A DNA stretch of 64,000 nt. It comes from Pseudarthrobacter sp. Fe7 (lineage in GTDB: Bacteria > Actinomycetota > Actinomycetes > Actinomycetales > Micrococcaceae). The position numbers and the translations under genes were made by a program. Where the stretch lies: the NCBI GenBank assembly GCA_024372495.1, contig CP099977.1:1364001-1428000 (forward strand), given 5' to 3'. The notes under the pieces are model-generated. The model did no database searches. It had not been told where the DNA came from and saw nothing but the letters and a program-made list of their open reading frames with translations. This document shows, piece after piece, positions 18,710 through 27,098 of the stretch. The number at the start of each line of letters is the position of its first letter. The first letter of the stretch is position 1.

Positions 18710-19825
18710 CTACAGCTGCAGCGTCTCCGGCCGTTCCAGCCCGTTCACCGTGGCTGCCGGCCAGCGCGGATCCACCGTGAGGACACGCAGGCCGGACTCC
18801 GTGAGCTGCACAGTGTCCTCGATCTTGACGCCGGGTCCCGAAGGGTTCCAGGTGAAGGCCTGGTCCAGCACCACAATGTCGGTGACAGCCGCGGTGACCC
18901 GGGGATCCCGCCCCGCGTAACCCGCCGGACCACCCTGATGGTGCTGCTCCCACTGGTCCGCCCCGAAACCGTGCCGCACGTAGGCCGCCTGGATTTCGCC
19001 GAAGACCGTGTCCAGCCGGGCGCCGGGAACCGTGGCATCGAAGATGTCCGCTTCCACTGCTGCGATGCGGGCCTCGGCGTCGCGCTCTTCCGGGGTGCCG
19101 GCGTCGAACCTCACCCAGCGGGTGATGTTGGCAACCAGGCCATCCCGGCGGGCACACACCACGGCCATGGCACGCCGCCCGAGCGCGGAGTGGGTGGCCA
19201 GAGGGTGGCGGAACATGCTGCGGGAGCTGCCGTTGCACAGGAGCACCAGCGGCTCCGCGCCGGCGGCCACGACGCCTGCGGCCAGCGCCGAGACCAGGGC
19301 GAATTCCGTGGTGTCCGGGCGGGCGGCGGCCAGGACGTCCGTCATGATGCCGGCCAGTTCCGCGCCGAGCAGGGAATAGCGGGCGCTTTCCGCCGGGAGG
19401 AGCTGCTGGCGGGCGGCGCGCAGTTCAGCGGCGGCGTCCGCTTCCGCCAGGGGCGGCTGGCTGCCGGTGCCGACGGCTGCAGCGGCCTGGTGCAGGTTCC
19501 CGTACCAGGGAACAGTGTGCAGGTTGACCCCCAGCGGCAGTTCCTCCGCGGCAATCCTGCCGGCCTCGTTGTTGAACGTCACCAGGTGGTCGCCCTCGCG
19601 GTCCACCAGCATGGCGGCAATGGGATCGCCGGCCAGGCTGATGTGGACACGGCTGCCGTCCAGGTACCAGGTCAGGACAGTGTTGCTGGTGAGGAGCAGC
19701 GAGTCCCGCCCGGCACTATCCAGGATGTCCAGCACCCGCTGGCGCTTGACCGCCCGGTCCGTGGGCGATCCGGGAGCCACACGGGCCTCCTGCCGCGGAG
19801 CCGCCGGGGTTGTTGTCTGGGTCAC
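18710..19825 (-). CDS. M24-family (creatinase/aminopeptidase-fold) protein, possibly not a metallopeptidase
   Basis: 371 residues starting at GTG 19825, whose GTGA overlaps the stop of the upstream gene. N-terminal half resembles the creatinase N-terminal domain (LLTSNTVLTWYLDGSRVHIS); C-terminal half is pita-bread-like, with QHHQGGPAGYAGRD and GPGVKIEDTVQLTESGLRVL, which match the His and one Glu ligand regions. However, where active M24 peptidases have two Asp ligands (a DxG...SDxTR type segment) this protein reads CARRDGLVANITRWVRFD, lacking both. It is the last gene of a three-gene sugar operon, so a role in sugar or amine metabolism, or a binding role, is as likely as peptidase activity. 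Confidence 0.78.
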   Translation of the reverse strand: MTQTTTPAAPRQEARVAPGSPTDRAVKRQRVLDILDSAGRDSLLLTSNTVLTWYLDGSRVHISLAGDPIAAMLVDREGDHLVTFNNEAGRIAAEELPLGVNLHTVPWYGNLHQAAAAVGTGSQPPLAEADAAAELRAARQQLLPAESARYSLLGAELAGIMTDVLAAARPDTTEFALVSALAAGVVAAGAEPLVLLCNGSSRSMFRHPLATHSALGRRAMAVVCARRDGLVANITRWVRFDAGTPEERDAEARIAAVEADIFDATVPGARLDTVFGEIQAAYVRHGFGADQWEQHHQGGPAGYAGRDPRVTAAVTDIVVLDQAFTWNPSGPGVKIEDTVQLTESGLRVLTVDPRWPAATVNGLERPETLQL

Positions 19826-21867
19826 GAGGGGTCCCCCTGCTGGTTGATCAGTGCTTCGATGTCGGGCGTGGCCAGGCTGCCGTCGGCCACAAAGACGGTT
19901 ACGCGGCGCCGTACCGGGCTTCCCGGCCGGGCGATGACCGGGGCGTCCCATGCCAGCGACTGGCCCACGCCCGGGTAGCCGTCCACGCGGACAAACCACG
20001 GGTCCGCGGAGCCTTCCGGGGCGACGAACACCAAGGTGGCCGGGCCGCCGTCGAACTTTCCCGACCAGGCGAGCCAACGAGTAACGCTGCCGTGGGTCTC
20101 TGCCTCGCCGCTGCCCGCCGCCGTCCAGACCGCAGCGTCCCCGCATTTGGGCAGGCGCCAGAAGAAACCGCCATAGCCGCCTTCGAACCGGCCGTTGGAT
20201 CCGGGGCTGCCGAGGCTGACCTGGTTGTCGCCGGCAGGGGATAGTGCAAAGTCCAGCGAGAGCCGCCAGATTGAGGGCGCGACGCCGGACCACGCCCAGG
20301 AGCGCTCCTCCACAAGGATGGGGGTGCCGTCCGGGCCATTCCAGCTAAGGGACTCCTGCAGGCCGCCCCCGTGCCCGCTGCCGGCGTCGGTCTGGTGTAC
20401 GGCGGTGGCCGTGATGCTGCCGTGGTCGGGGCGCCAGGCGTACTTCCCGGCCTCCCTGGTATACGTGCGGCCGCCCCAGAAGTTGACGCCGTCCACGTCC
20501 TGCAGGGCCACGCCGGCACCGAGATGCCACACGTGGTCCAGCGGCTGGTGGTCCGTCACCACGGTGCCGCCCAGGGTCCTGACCGGGTGCAGGTAGGGGC
20601 GTGGGGAGGACACCGCGCGGATGTGGCTGCCGTCCTGGTAGTCCGCCACCGGCCGGCCGTCCAGCGTCAGCGTTTGGACCGGCGGAAGGGCCCGGGCCCA
20701 GGGGACACCGAGCCTCGGCGAACGTGGCCTGGGCCTTGACGGCGCGCACCGTGAGGTCACTGATGCCATGGACCACCGGGTGCGAATCGTCGCCCTCCCC
20801 GTCCCACGAGATGAATTCGTCCCCGATGGCCGCCGGTGCGGGGAAGTCCGGATGGCCTCCAGGACGGCGGTAAAGGCGCCGGTGTCCTGGAGCGCGGCGA
20901 GCAGCGGGGCTCCGGTGGCGCGCGCGTCCAGCAGGTTCTCCAGCAGGTCGGTCCGGCCGTACGCTTCCCGGCGCTCGCCGTGGGCGGTGGTGATGACCAC
21001 GTCATCCCGCGTGTAGGAGAGCGTGATGTCGCCCAGGGTTCCGTGGACGGTCACGGTGGGGTCCAGTTGTTCCGGGGCGCAGAGCGTGAGGGCGCACAGC
21101 AGCGTGCTGCCATTGGCCGTGCGGACCCGGAGTACCGTGGTGTCGTCGCTTTCAGTCTCATGGGCCCGGTACAGATCCGTTTCCACGGAGGCGACGTCCG
21201 CAAGGGTGTGGGCGCCGGCGACATGCAGTGCGGTGGCAACGGCATGGGCCAGCGCGTTGGTTGCCACGCCGTCCACCACATCGGTACCGTCCAGGCTGCG
21301 CATCCCGGCCCAGCGCGAGCGCTTGAAATAGGCCTTGGTCCGCAGCCACTGGCCGGTGGCGCTGATGCCCAGGACGGTGCCGATGTCGCCTGCGTCCACC
21401 ATGCCTGCGATGGCCGGCAACGCGTGGGACCCCAGGCTCTGGAAGCCAACCTGCACCAGACGCCCATTCTCCCGGGCGGCTGCAAGCACCTCTTCGAACT
21501 GCGCCAAAGAGGACACCGGCGGCTTCTCGACGTAAACATCCATCCCGGCGGACAACGCGGCGACGGCCAGCGGGGCGTGGGTTTGGATGGGCGTGGCAAG
21601 AATGACGACGTCGACACCGGCCTGGGCCGCCAGCAGCCCGTCCAGGTCAGGAAACACCGCCACCGCTGCGGCAAGGGTGCCGTCCTGCGGCGGGTTGGGA
21701 TCAGCGACAGCCACCAGTTCCAGGGCACCGGCTGCCTCAAGACGGGCCAGGTTGGCGAGATGGTGCTCGCCGAAGCCGTGCACGCCCACCAGGGCCACCC
21801 GCGGCTTTGCGGTGGATTGGGCCTGCTGGTGCGTCGGATCCGCGGCGGCGGAGTGCTGTGTGGTCAC
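19822..21867 (-). CDS. Gfo/Idh/MocA oxidoreductase fused to a DUF6807 (PmoA-like) domain, two compensating frameshifts
   Basis: About 681 residues. Residues 1-350 are a Gfo/Idh oxidoreductase: RVALVGVHGFGEHHLANLAR, VVILATPIQTHAPLAVAALS, MDVYVEKPPVSSLAQFEEVL. After LGVPWARALP a second domain follows: DGSHIRAVSSPRPYLHPVRT, TDHQPLDHVWHLGAGVALQD, DGVNFWGGRTYT, matching the PmoA/DUF6807 family of unknown function. The first domain ends in a shifted frame between about 20842 (one missing base) and 20711-20715 (coding GAGCTCGG read as GAGGCTCGG); the two indels cancel, so the fusion is real and not produced by them. Overlaps the esterase gene upstream (ATGA) and the M24-like gene downstream (GTGA). 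Confidence 0.83.
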   Translation of the reverse strand: MTTQHSAAADPTHQQAQSTAKPRVALVGVHGFGEHHLANLARLEAAGALELVAVADPNPPQDGTLAAAVAVFPDLDGLLAAQAGVDVVILATPIQTHAPLAVAALSAGMDVYVEKPPVSSLAQFEEVLAAARENGRLVQVGFQSLGSHALPAIAGMVDAGDIGTVLGISATGQWLRTKAYFKRSRWAGMRSLDGTDVVDGVATNALAHAVATALHVAGAHTLADVASVETDLYRAHETESDDTTVLRVRTANGSTLLCALTLCAPEQLDPTVTVHGTLGDITLSYTRDDVVITTAHGERREAYGRTDLLENLLDARATGAPLLAALQDTGAFTAVLEAIRTSPHRRPSGTNSSRGTGRATIRTRWSMASVTSRCAPSRPRPRSPRLGVPWARALPPVQTLTLDGRPVADYQDGSHIRAVSSPRPYLHPVRTLGGTVVTDHQPLDHVWHLGAGVALQDVDGVNFWGGRTYTREAGKYAWRPDHGSITATAVHQTDAGSGHGGGLQESLSWNGPDGTPILVEERSWAWSGVAPSIWRLSLDFALSPAGDNQVSLGSPGSNGRFEGGYGGFFWRLPKCGDAAVWTAAGSGEAETHGSVTRWLAWSGKFDGGPATLVFVAPEGSADPWFVRVDGYPGVGQSLAWDAPVIARPGSPVRRRVTVFVADGSLATPDIEALINQQGDPS

Positions 21868-23018
21868 GTGGGTCCTTGGAGTGTGTTGTGAAGTGGCCGG
21901 GAGGCCAGGGCTTGGGACAGGAAATCGAGGGCTTCGTCCTGCATGGGGGCGGTGAAAGCATGCCCCCCGGGCCAGAGGCTGCCCGTGTATTTATCCGTCC
22001 CCGCATGCAGGGATTCCAGCAGCCCGTGCGCCTGGCGCATTCCGTCTTCCGGGAAGAGTTCGTCAGCCAGGGCGTACTGCACCAGGAACCGGGCGGCCGC
22101 AGCCCTGCCGGTTAGCTCCGGCCAGTCCCCAAGCTTCCACAGGCCCGGGGTCTGCAGCAGCCAGGAATGGGCGTCCAGGTAAGCAGGGAAAAGGGACTCG
22201 AAGGTGGTCATCATGCAGGTCACCACCGCCGCCCGGATACGGGGGCTGAGGACGGCAAGGGCAAGCGACCTGCCCCCGCCGCCGGAGAATCCGATGCAGC
22301 CCAGGCTGTCCTGGTCCACATCCGGGAACGCCGCCAGGATGTCCAGGGCGGCAAGGTCGTCGTACGCCACCATGCCGGCCAGGCTGGTGCCCAGCAGGCC
22401 GGCCGCCTTGGCAAGGGTGTCCTCGTGGAAGCCGGCAGCGGCGTTGTATACGTCCGCGTCTGAAGGTACGACGCCGTCCTCCCGCCACTGCGCCTGCCTC
22501 GCCCCGGCAGCAGAGGCGGTCCGCCATGGTGGAGTTGAAAGGTCGAATTTGCGGCTGCCCCAGGCGAACGTGTCGTGGGCCAGGACCGCGAACCCGTGGC
22601 GGGCGATGTCCGTGGCCACGGCCCGGCCGTCATAGTGGCCCGCGCGGGCTGCGGCGGCCGACGGATGGGTATCCGGGAGTTCCACCAGCCGGTCCGCGCC
22701 GCCGAACTTGTTGCCGCCATGGCAGTGCAGGGCCAGGACTCCCGGCAGGGGGCCGGAACTTCCGGCCGGCCTGACCAGCCAGCCCGTAGTGCGCGGCCCG
22801 AAGCCCAACTGCCAGCTCAGCCGGGAGGTGGTGGCGTCGTCGTACGTTTCCTCCCAGTGCACCGTCACTTCCGGCCGTTCACCCGCGCCCGGTACGCCCA
22901 AGGCATCTGAAAGCTCCTGCGCCGGGCCTGTGGGAGCCTGGTGCCGGGGGTTTTCCCGGACATAGGCAGGCCAGTCGTCATAGCCTGCAATGGCGCTTGG
23001 CCTTCTTGCTGGAGTCAT
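21864..23018 (-). CDS. Alpha/beta hydrolase, dienelactone-hydrolase/acetyl-esterase type
   Basis: 384 residues. Lid and oxyanion region GVLALHCHGGNKFGGADRLV, nucleophile elbow CIGFSGGGGRSLALAV (Ser), and a C-terminal His in LWPGGHAFTAPMQDEALDFL; an acidic residue in YALADELFPEDG completes a plausible triad. No signal peptide is seen, so it acts inside the cell, likely on acylated sugars brought in by the nearby transporter. First gene of a three-gene operon transcribed away from the ABC transporter genes; the divergent spacer carries two LacI-type operators. Confidence 0.8.
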   Translation of the reverse strand: MTPARRPSAIAGYDDWPAYVRENPRHQAPTGPAQELSDALGVPGAGERPEVTVHWEETYDDATTSRLSWQLGFGPRTTGWLVRPAGSSGPLPGVLALHCHGGNKFGGADRLVELPDTHPSAAAARAGHYDGRAVATDIARHGFAVLAHDTFAWGSRKFDLSTPPWRTASAAGARQAQWREDGVVPSDADVYNAAAGFHEDTLAKAAGLLGTSLAGMVAYDDLAALDILAAFPDVDQDSLGCIGFSGGGGRSLALAVLSPRIRAAVVTCMMTTFESLFPAYLDAHSWLLQTPGLWKLGDWPELTGRAAAARFLVQYALADELFPEDGMRQAHGLLESLHAGTDKYTGSLWPGGHAFTAPMQDEALDFLSQALASRPLHNTLQGPT

Positions 23019-23146
23019 CCGGCCTACCTCCTTTCGCGGGGTCTGCCCGCTGCTTGGGAGCGTCGGGGTTAGCCCAGGTTTTGGTTGACTTCGGAAATCA
23101 TGCCCTCGGCTGCAACGCGCGTGGGCGCCTGGACCTTTGCAGATAG

Positions 23147-23162
23147 CAGAAAGCGTTTTCTC
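23147..23162. promoter_or_regulatory. LacI-type operator C (CAGAAAGCGTTTTCTC)
   Basis: Near-palindrome sharing the AGAAA-CG-TTTCT core of operators A and B, in the 336-base divergent spacer between the esterase operon (-) and the ABC permease genes (+). Expected to bind the same or a closely related LacI repressor. Confidence 0.65.
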
Positions 23163-23191
23163 AAAACTAACAAAAGGGCTATACAGGAGTC

Positions 23192-23207
23192 AAGAAAACG
23201 TTTACTT
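23192..23207. promoter_or_regulatory. LacI-type operator D (AAGAAAACGTTTACTT)
   Basis: Second near-palindrome 45 bases (centre to centre) from operator C; a TATACA hexamer at 23180-23185 lies between the two and may be a -10 element. The rest of this spacer up to 23354 shows no gene. Confidence 0.6.
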
Positions 23208-23354
23208 TGGTACGGAGCCGCATTTTCGATGGCACCCGCGGCGCCGGAACCCCTGCAGCCCGAACAGGCAGCAGCCCACCGTGCCGGAGGTGCCTGATCC
23301 CCATCGCCTGGCGATGACCGCAACGTGGAGGCCACGATGACCAAAGGAGACCAC

Positions 23355-24385
23355 ATGGCCGTAAAACACATCCCAAGGACACCGCGTCCGGCCCAGGTGC
23401 CGGCCGCAGCGGGCCTGCCGCCGCGGACGGAGCGGCTCCTGTGAGCGCCATCAGCGAACTGTCTTCGTTGAGCCGGCGGAAGGGCAAGGCCACCGCCGAG
23501 GAGAAGAAGGCGAACAGGCGGGACAACAAGGCCGCCTACATCTTCCTGCTGCCGTGGCTTGTGGGCCTGGTGGCCATCACTATCGGCCCCATGCTGATGT
23601 CCCTGTACCTGTCTTTTACGGACTACAACCTGCTCCAGCCCCCTGAATGGACGGGGCTGCACAACTTCACCCGGATGCTCAGCGACGCCCGGCTGCACAA
23701 CTCGCTCCGGGTGACGTTTACGTACGTCCTCGTCGGCGTTCCGCTGCAGCTGGCTGTGGCTCTGTTGATCGCACTCGTCCTGGACAAAGGGCTCCGCGGC
23801 CTTCCGTTCTACCGCTCGGTGTTCTATTTGCCGTCGTTGCTGGGTGGCTCGGTGGCTGTTGCCATTCTGTGGAAGCAGATCTTCGGCACCACCGGCCTGG
23901 TCAACCAGGTCCTGGCCATGTTCGGTATCCAGGGGCCCGGCTGGATCTCGGACCCCAGTACCGCTCTCGGTTCCATCATCCTGCTGCACGTGTGGACCTT
24001 CGGCGCCCCCATGATCATTTTCCTTGCGGGCCTGCGCCAGATCCCCAACATGTACTACGAGGCAGCCAGGGTGGACGGTGCCACCACGCTTCAGCAGTTC
24101 TGGCGGATCACCCTTCCGATGCTCAGCCCCATCATCTTCTTCAACCTGGTGCTGCAGATCATCGGTTCCTTCCAGTCGTTCACGCAGGCGTTTATCGTCT
24201 CCGGCGGCAACGGCGGACCTTCGGATTCCACCATGTTCTTCACCCTGTACCTCTACCAAAAGGGCTTCGGCCAGTTTGATATGGGCTACGCCTCGGCCAT
24301 GGCCTGGGTGCTGCTGCTCATCATCGGAGTTTTCACCGCCATCAACTTCATCGCTTCTAAGTATTGGGTTTTCTATGACGACTAA
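23355..24385 (+). CDS. Sugar ABC transporter permease (MalF/UgpA type), frameshift right after the start
   Basis: Inner-membrane permease with six membrane segments (first AYIFLLPWLVGLVAITIGPM) and the EAA-type loop YYEAARVDGATTLQQFWRIT. The obvious frame begins at GTG 23441, but it is open upstream and reads GRKTHPKDTASGPGAGRSG up to position 23357, directly after an ATG (23355) that has an excellent GGAGA site five bases before it. One missing G (ATGGGCC read as ATGGCC) reconciles them and gives about 343 residues. Stop overlaps the second permease gene. Confidence 0.88.
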
Positions 24386-25320
24386 GCTTGAGACGCTGCC
24401 CACCCCGGAGAAGAAGTCCGGGGGCGCCGGCAAGCCTATGAACCGCAAGCCCAGGGTCCGCGAGTCCCGGGGAACGCTGGCCTTCAGCAGGGCCCAGCGC
24501 GGCAAATCGCTGATGAAGCACGGCGTCCTGATCCTTGCCGGCGCGTTGATGATCTATCCGCTGCTGTGGATGGTGGTCTCCTCGCTGCGTCCGAACGAGA
24601 TGATCTTCCGGGAGCCGGGCCTCTGGCTCAGCAGCCTGGAAATGAGCAACTACACCTCCGGCTGGTCGGCCTTGACGCATCCGTTCGGGCACTACATGAT
24701 CAACTCGGCCATCGTGGTGATCGGTTCAATCCTGGGCAACCTGATCTCATGCTCCATGGCCGCCTACGCCTTCGCCCGGCTGCAGTTCACCGCCAAGAAG
24801 CTGTTTTTCGGCATCATGCTGCTGACCATCATGCTTCCGTTCCACGTGGTGATCGTTCCGCAATACATCCTGTTCTCGCAGATCGGCTGGGTGAACACTT
24901 TCTGGCCGCTGATCGTCCCCAAGCTGCTCGCCACGGATGCGTTCTTCGTCTTCCTGATGGTGCAGTTCATCCGCGGCATCCCCAAGGAACTGGACGAGGC
25001 CGCAAGGATTGATGGAGCGGGACACCCGCGCATCTTCCTGCGGGTCATCCTGCCGCTGATGGTGCCGGCGCTGGCCACCACCACCATCTTTACCTTCATC
25101 TGGACCTGGAATGACTTCTTCGGGGCCTTGATCTACCTCACGGATCCGGACATGTTCACGGTTCCGGTGGCGCTGCGCGCCTTCGTGGATTCGCAGTCGG
25201 CCACGAGCCTGGGGCTCGCTGTTTGCAATGTCCATCGTTTCGCTGCTGCCGGTCTTCCTGGTCTTCCTCTTTGGCCAGCGGTTCCTCATCAAGGGCATCG
25301 CCACCACCGGCATCAAATAA
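24375..25320 (+). CDS. Sugar ABC transporter permease (MalG/UgpE type), one frameshift near the end
   Basis: Second permease, about 314 residues after repair. Membrane segments include [20 protein letters not shown] and [23 protein letters not shown] loop [20 protein letters not shown]. At 25206-25210 ACGAGCTGGGGC reads ACGAGCCTGGGGC; removing one C restores [20 protein letters not shown] and the typical C-terminus [12 protein letters not shown] at the TAA 25318-25320. Translationally coupled to the first permease. Confidence 0.9.
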
Positions 25321-25345
25321 CCCCTCGAACAGTGTCATCCTTCGA

Positions 25346-25372
25346 ACGGCCCGCCCTGGTGGCGGGCCGTTT
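25346..25372 (+). terminator. Terminator hairpin after the permease genes
   Basis: ACGGCCCGCC / GGCGGGCCGT stem with a CTGGT loop followed by TTTGC. It separates the permease pair from the binding-protein gene, which has its own promoter. Confidence 0.7.
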
Positions 25373-25416
25373 GCTGTTGCCGGGAATCCCTCCAACCAAG
25401 TGCCGTACAGGGCATC

Positions 25417-25445
25417 TTGTATTACAAGTTAAGTACTTGTAGTAT
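25417..25445 (+). promoter_or_regulatory. Promoter of the sugar-binding-protein gene
   Basis: TTGTAT at 25417-25422, a 17-base spacer and TAGTAT at 25440-25445, immediately before operator E. The AT-rich stretch stands out in this GC-rich window. Confidence 0.6.
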
Positions 25446-25451
25446 CGGTAG

Positions 25452-25467
25452 CAGAAAGCGCTTTCAG
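25452..25467. promoter_or_regulatory. LacI-type operator E (CAGAAAGCGCTTTCAG)
   Basis: Contains the perfect palindrome GAAAGCGCTTTC and begins six bases after the -10 element, where a bound repressor would block transcription start. Confidence 0.7.
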
Positions 25468-25580
25468 GGACCCTCTGAAAGGATCCGCAGGCAGCCCTTC
25501 GGCTTGTTGCCCGTTGACACGCTTCCCCAGGCAAATTCCTCAACCACCCGCACCTGGATCAAAGAAGATCGGAGTACCCA

Positions 25581-26955
25581 GTGCCGCTTTTTCCCCGTCC
25601 TGCATCTGCTGCCAAGCAGCCTGCAGGGGCACCCACGTCCGGCGCCCGCCCCGCGCCCCCCATTGGCCGAACCCGCAAAGCCAGTGCGGTTGCCGCCGCC
25701 GTCGCCGCCGTCCTGACGCTCAGTGCCTGCGGCGGCGGAGCCGCACCGCAGAACGCGGACGGGACGGTGGAGCTCCGCTTCTCCTGGTGGGGAGGCGACA
25801 AGCGCGCCCAGCTGACGCAGGAAGCAATCAAGCAATTCGAGGCCGAAAACCCCAAGATCAAGGTCAAGCCGGAATTCGGGGACTGGAGCGGCTACTGGGA
25901 CAAGCTGGCCACCCAGGTGGCAGCCAACGACGCCCCCGACATCATCCAGATGGACGAAAAGTACATCACCGAGTACTCCAGCCGCGGTGCCCTTCTCGAT
26001 CTGTCCAAGTACGACATCGACACGTCCAAGTTGGATGAGGCGGCACTGAACGCAGGCAAGAGTGAAAAGGGACTGACGGGCATCGCCGCAGGCATCAACG
26101 CCGCCACCATCCTGGCCAACCCCAAGGTTTTCGAAGCCGCAGGTGTCCCGCTTCCCGACGACGCCAAATGGACCTGGGTCGACTTTGGCCGCATCGCCGC
26201 AGAGATCACTACCAAGTCGCCCAAGGGGACCTACGGCGCGGCAGCCTACGGAACCGATGAGGCCTCCCTGGGGGTCTGGCTCCGGCAGAACGGCAAGTCG
26301 CTGTACACCTCCGACGGCAAGCTGGGCTTCGAGCCGGGCGACATCGCCCAGTGGTGGGCCTTCCTGAAAGAGCTGAGCCAGAAGAAGGCGGTACCCTCCG
26401 CCTCGGAGGTGGTGGAAGCCGAGGCTGCTCCGCTCGACCAGAGCGGACTGGCAACAGGCAGGAACGGCATGGCCTTCTGGTGGTCCAACCAGGCGCCGGC
26501 CCTGGAAAAGGCGAGCGGCGGGGACTTGAAGATCCTGCGGTTCCCCACCAAGACCGGATCGGCCGCTGACACGAAGCTCTGGTACAAGGCCTCACAGTTC
26601 TGGTCAGCATCATCGCGGACCAAGCACCCCCAGGAAACCGCGAAGTTCATCAACTTCCTTACCAACAACGTCAAGGCCGGTGAGGCCCTGCTCGCAGACC
26701 GCGGTGTCTACCCGAACTCAGATGTCCGGGCCGCCATCCAGCCGAAACTTACCGCCGCCGACGTCAAGGTGGTCAAGTTCATCGACCAGATCAAGGACGA
26801 GCCTGGGTGACGCTCCGGCTCCGCCGCCGAAGGGTGCCGGTGCCATCCAGGAAATCATCAAGCGGTATACCTCGGAAGTCCTCTTCGAGCGTTTGTCCCC
26901 TGAGCAAGCCGGGAAGAAGGCGACCGATGAAATGAAGTCTGCCATCAGCAGCTAG
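25581..26955 (+). CDS. ABC transporter sugar-binding lipoprotein (cluster 1), one frameshift near the end
   Basis: Extracellular solute-binding protein, about 457 residues after repair. A long N-terminal extension is followed by a hydrophobic segment and the lipobox LTLSACGGG, so it should be lipid-anchored outside the membrane. The mature part starts VELRFSWWGGDKRAQLTQEA, typical of family-1 sugar-binding proteins. Start GTG 25581 with GGAG about nine bases upstream. At 26800-26804 GACGAGCTGGGT reads GACGAGCCTGGGT, which would stop at 26810; the repaired frame continues DAPAPPPKGAGAIQEIIKRY and ends at 26955. Partner of the two preceding permeases; no ATPase gene is nearby, as is common when a shared MsiK-type ATPase serves several systems. 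Confidence 0.9.
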
Positions 26956-27031
26956 TCTTCACGCCGCCAATACGGCTCCGGGCGGCCTGGATGGATGCCT
27001 CCCCATCCAGGCTGTCCGACGGCGGGTGGCG

Positions 27032-27074
27032 GCTCCGTCCCGGCTGGAACCAACGGTTCTTTCCGGGACGGAGC
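27032..27074. terminator. Inverted repeat between convergent genes
   Basis: GCTCCGTCCCGG at 27032-27043 pairs with CCGGGACGGAGC at 27063-27074 around a 19-base loop. It lies between the binding-protein gene (+) and the beta-galactosidase gene (-). Confidence 0.6.
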
Positions 27075-27098
27075 TGTTCAAGACGGCAACGATGGGCC

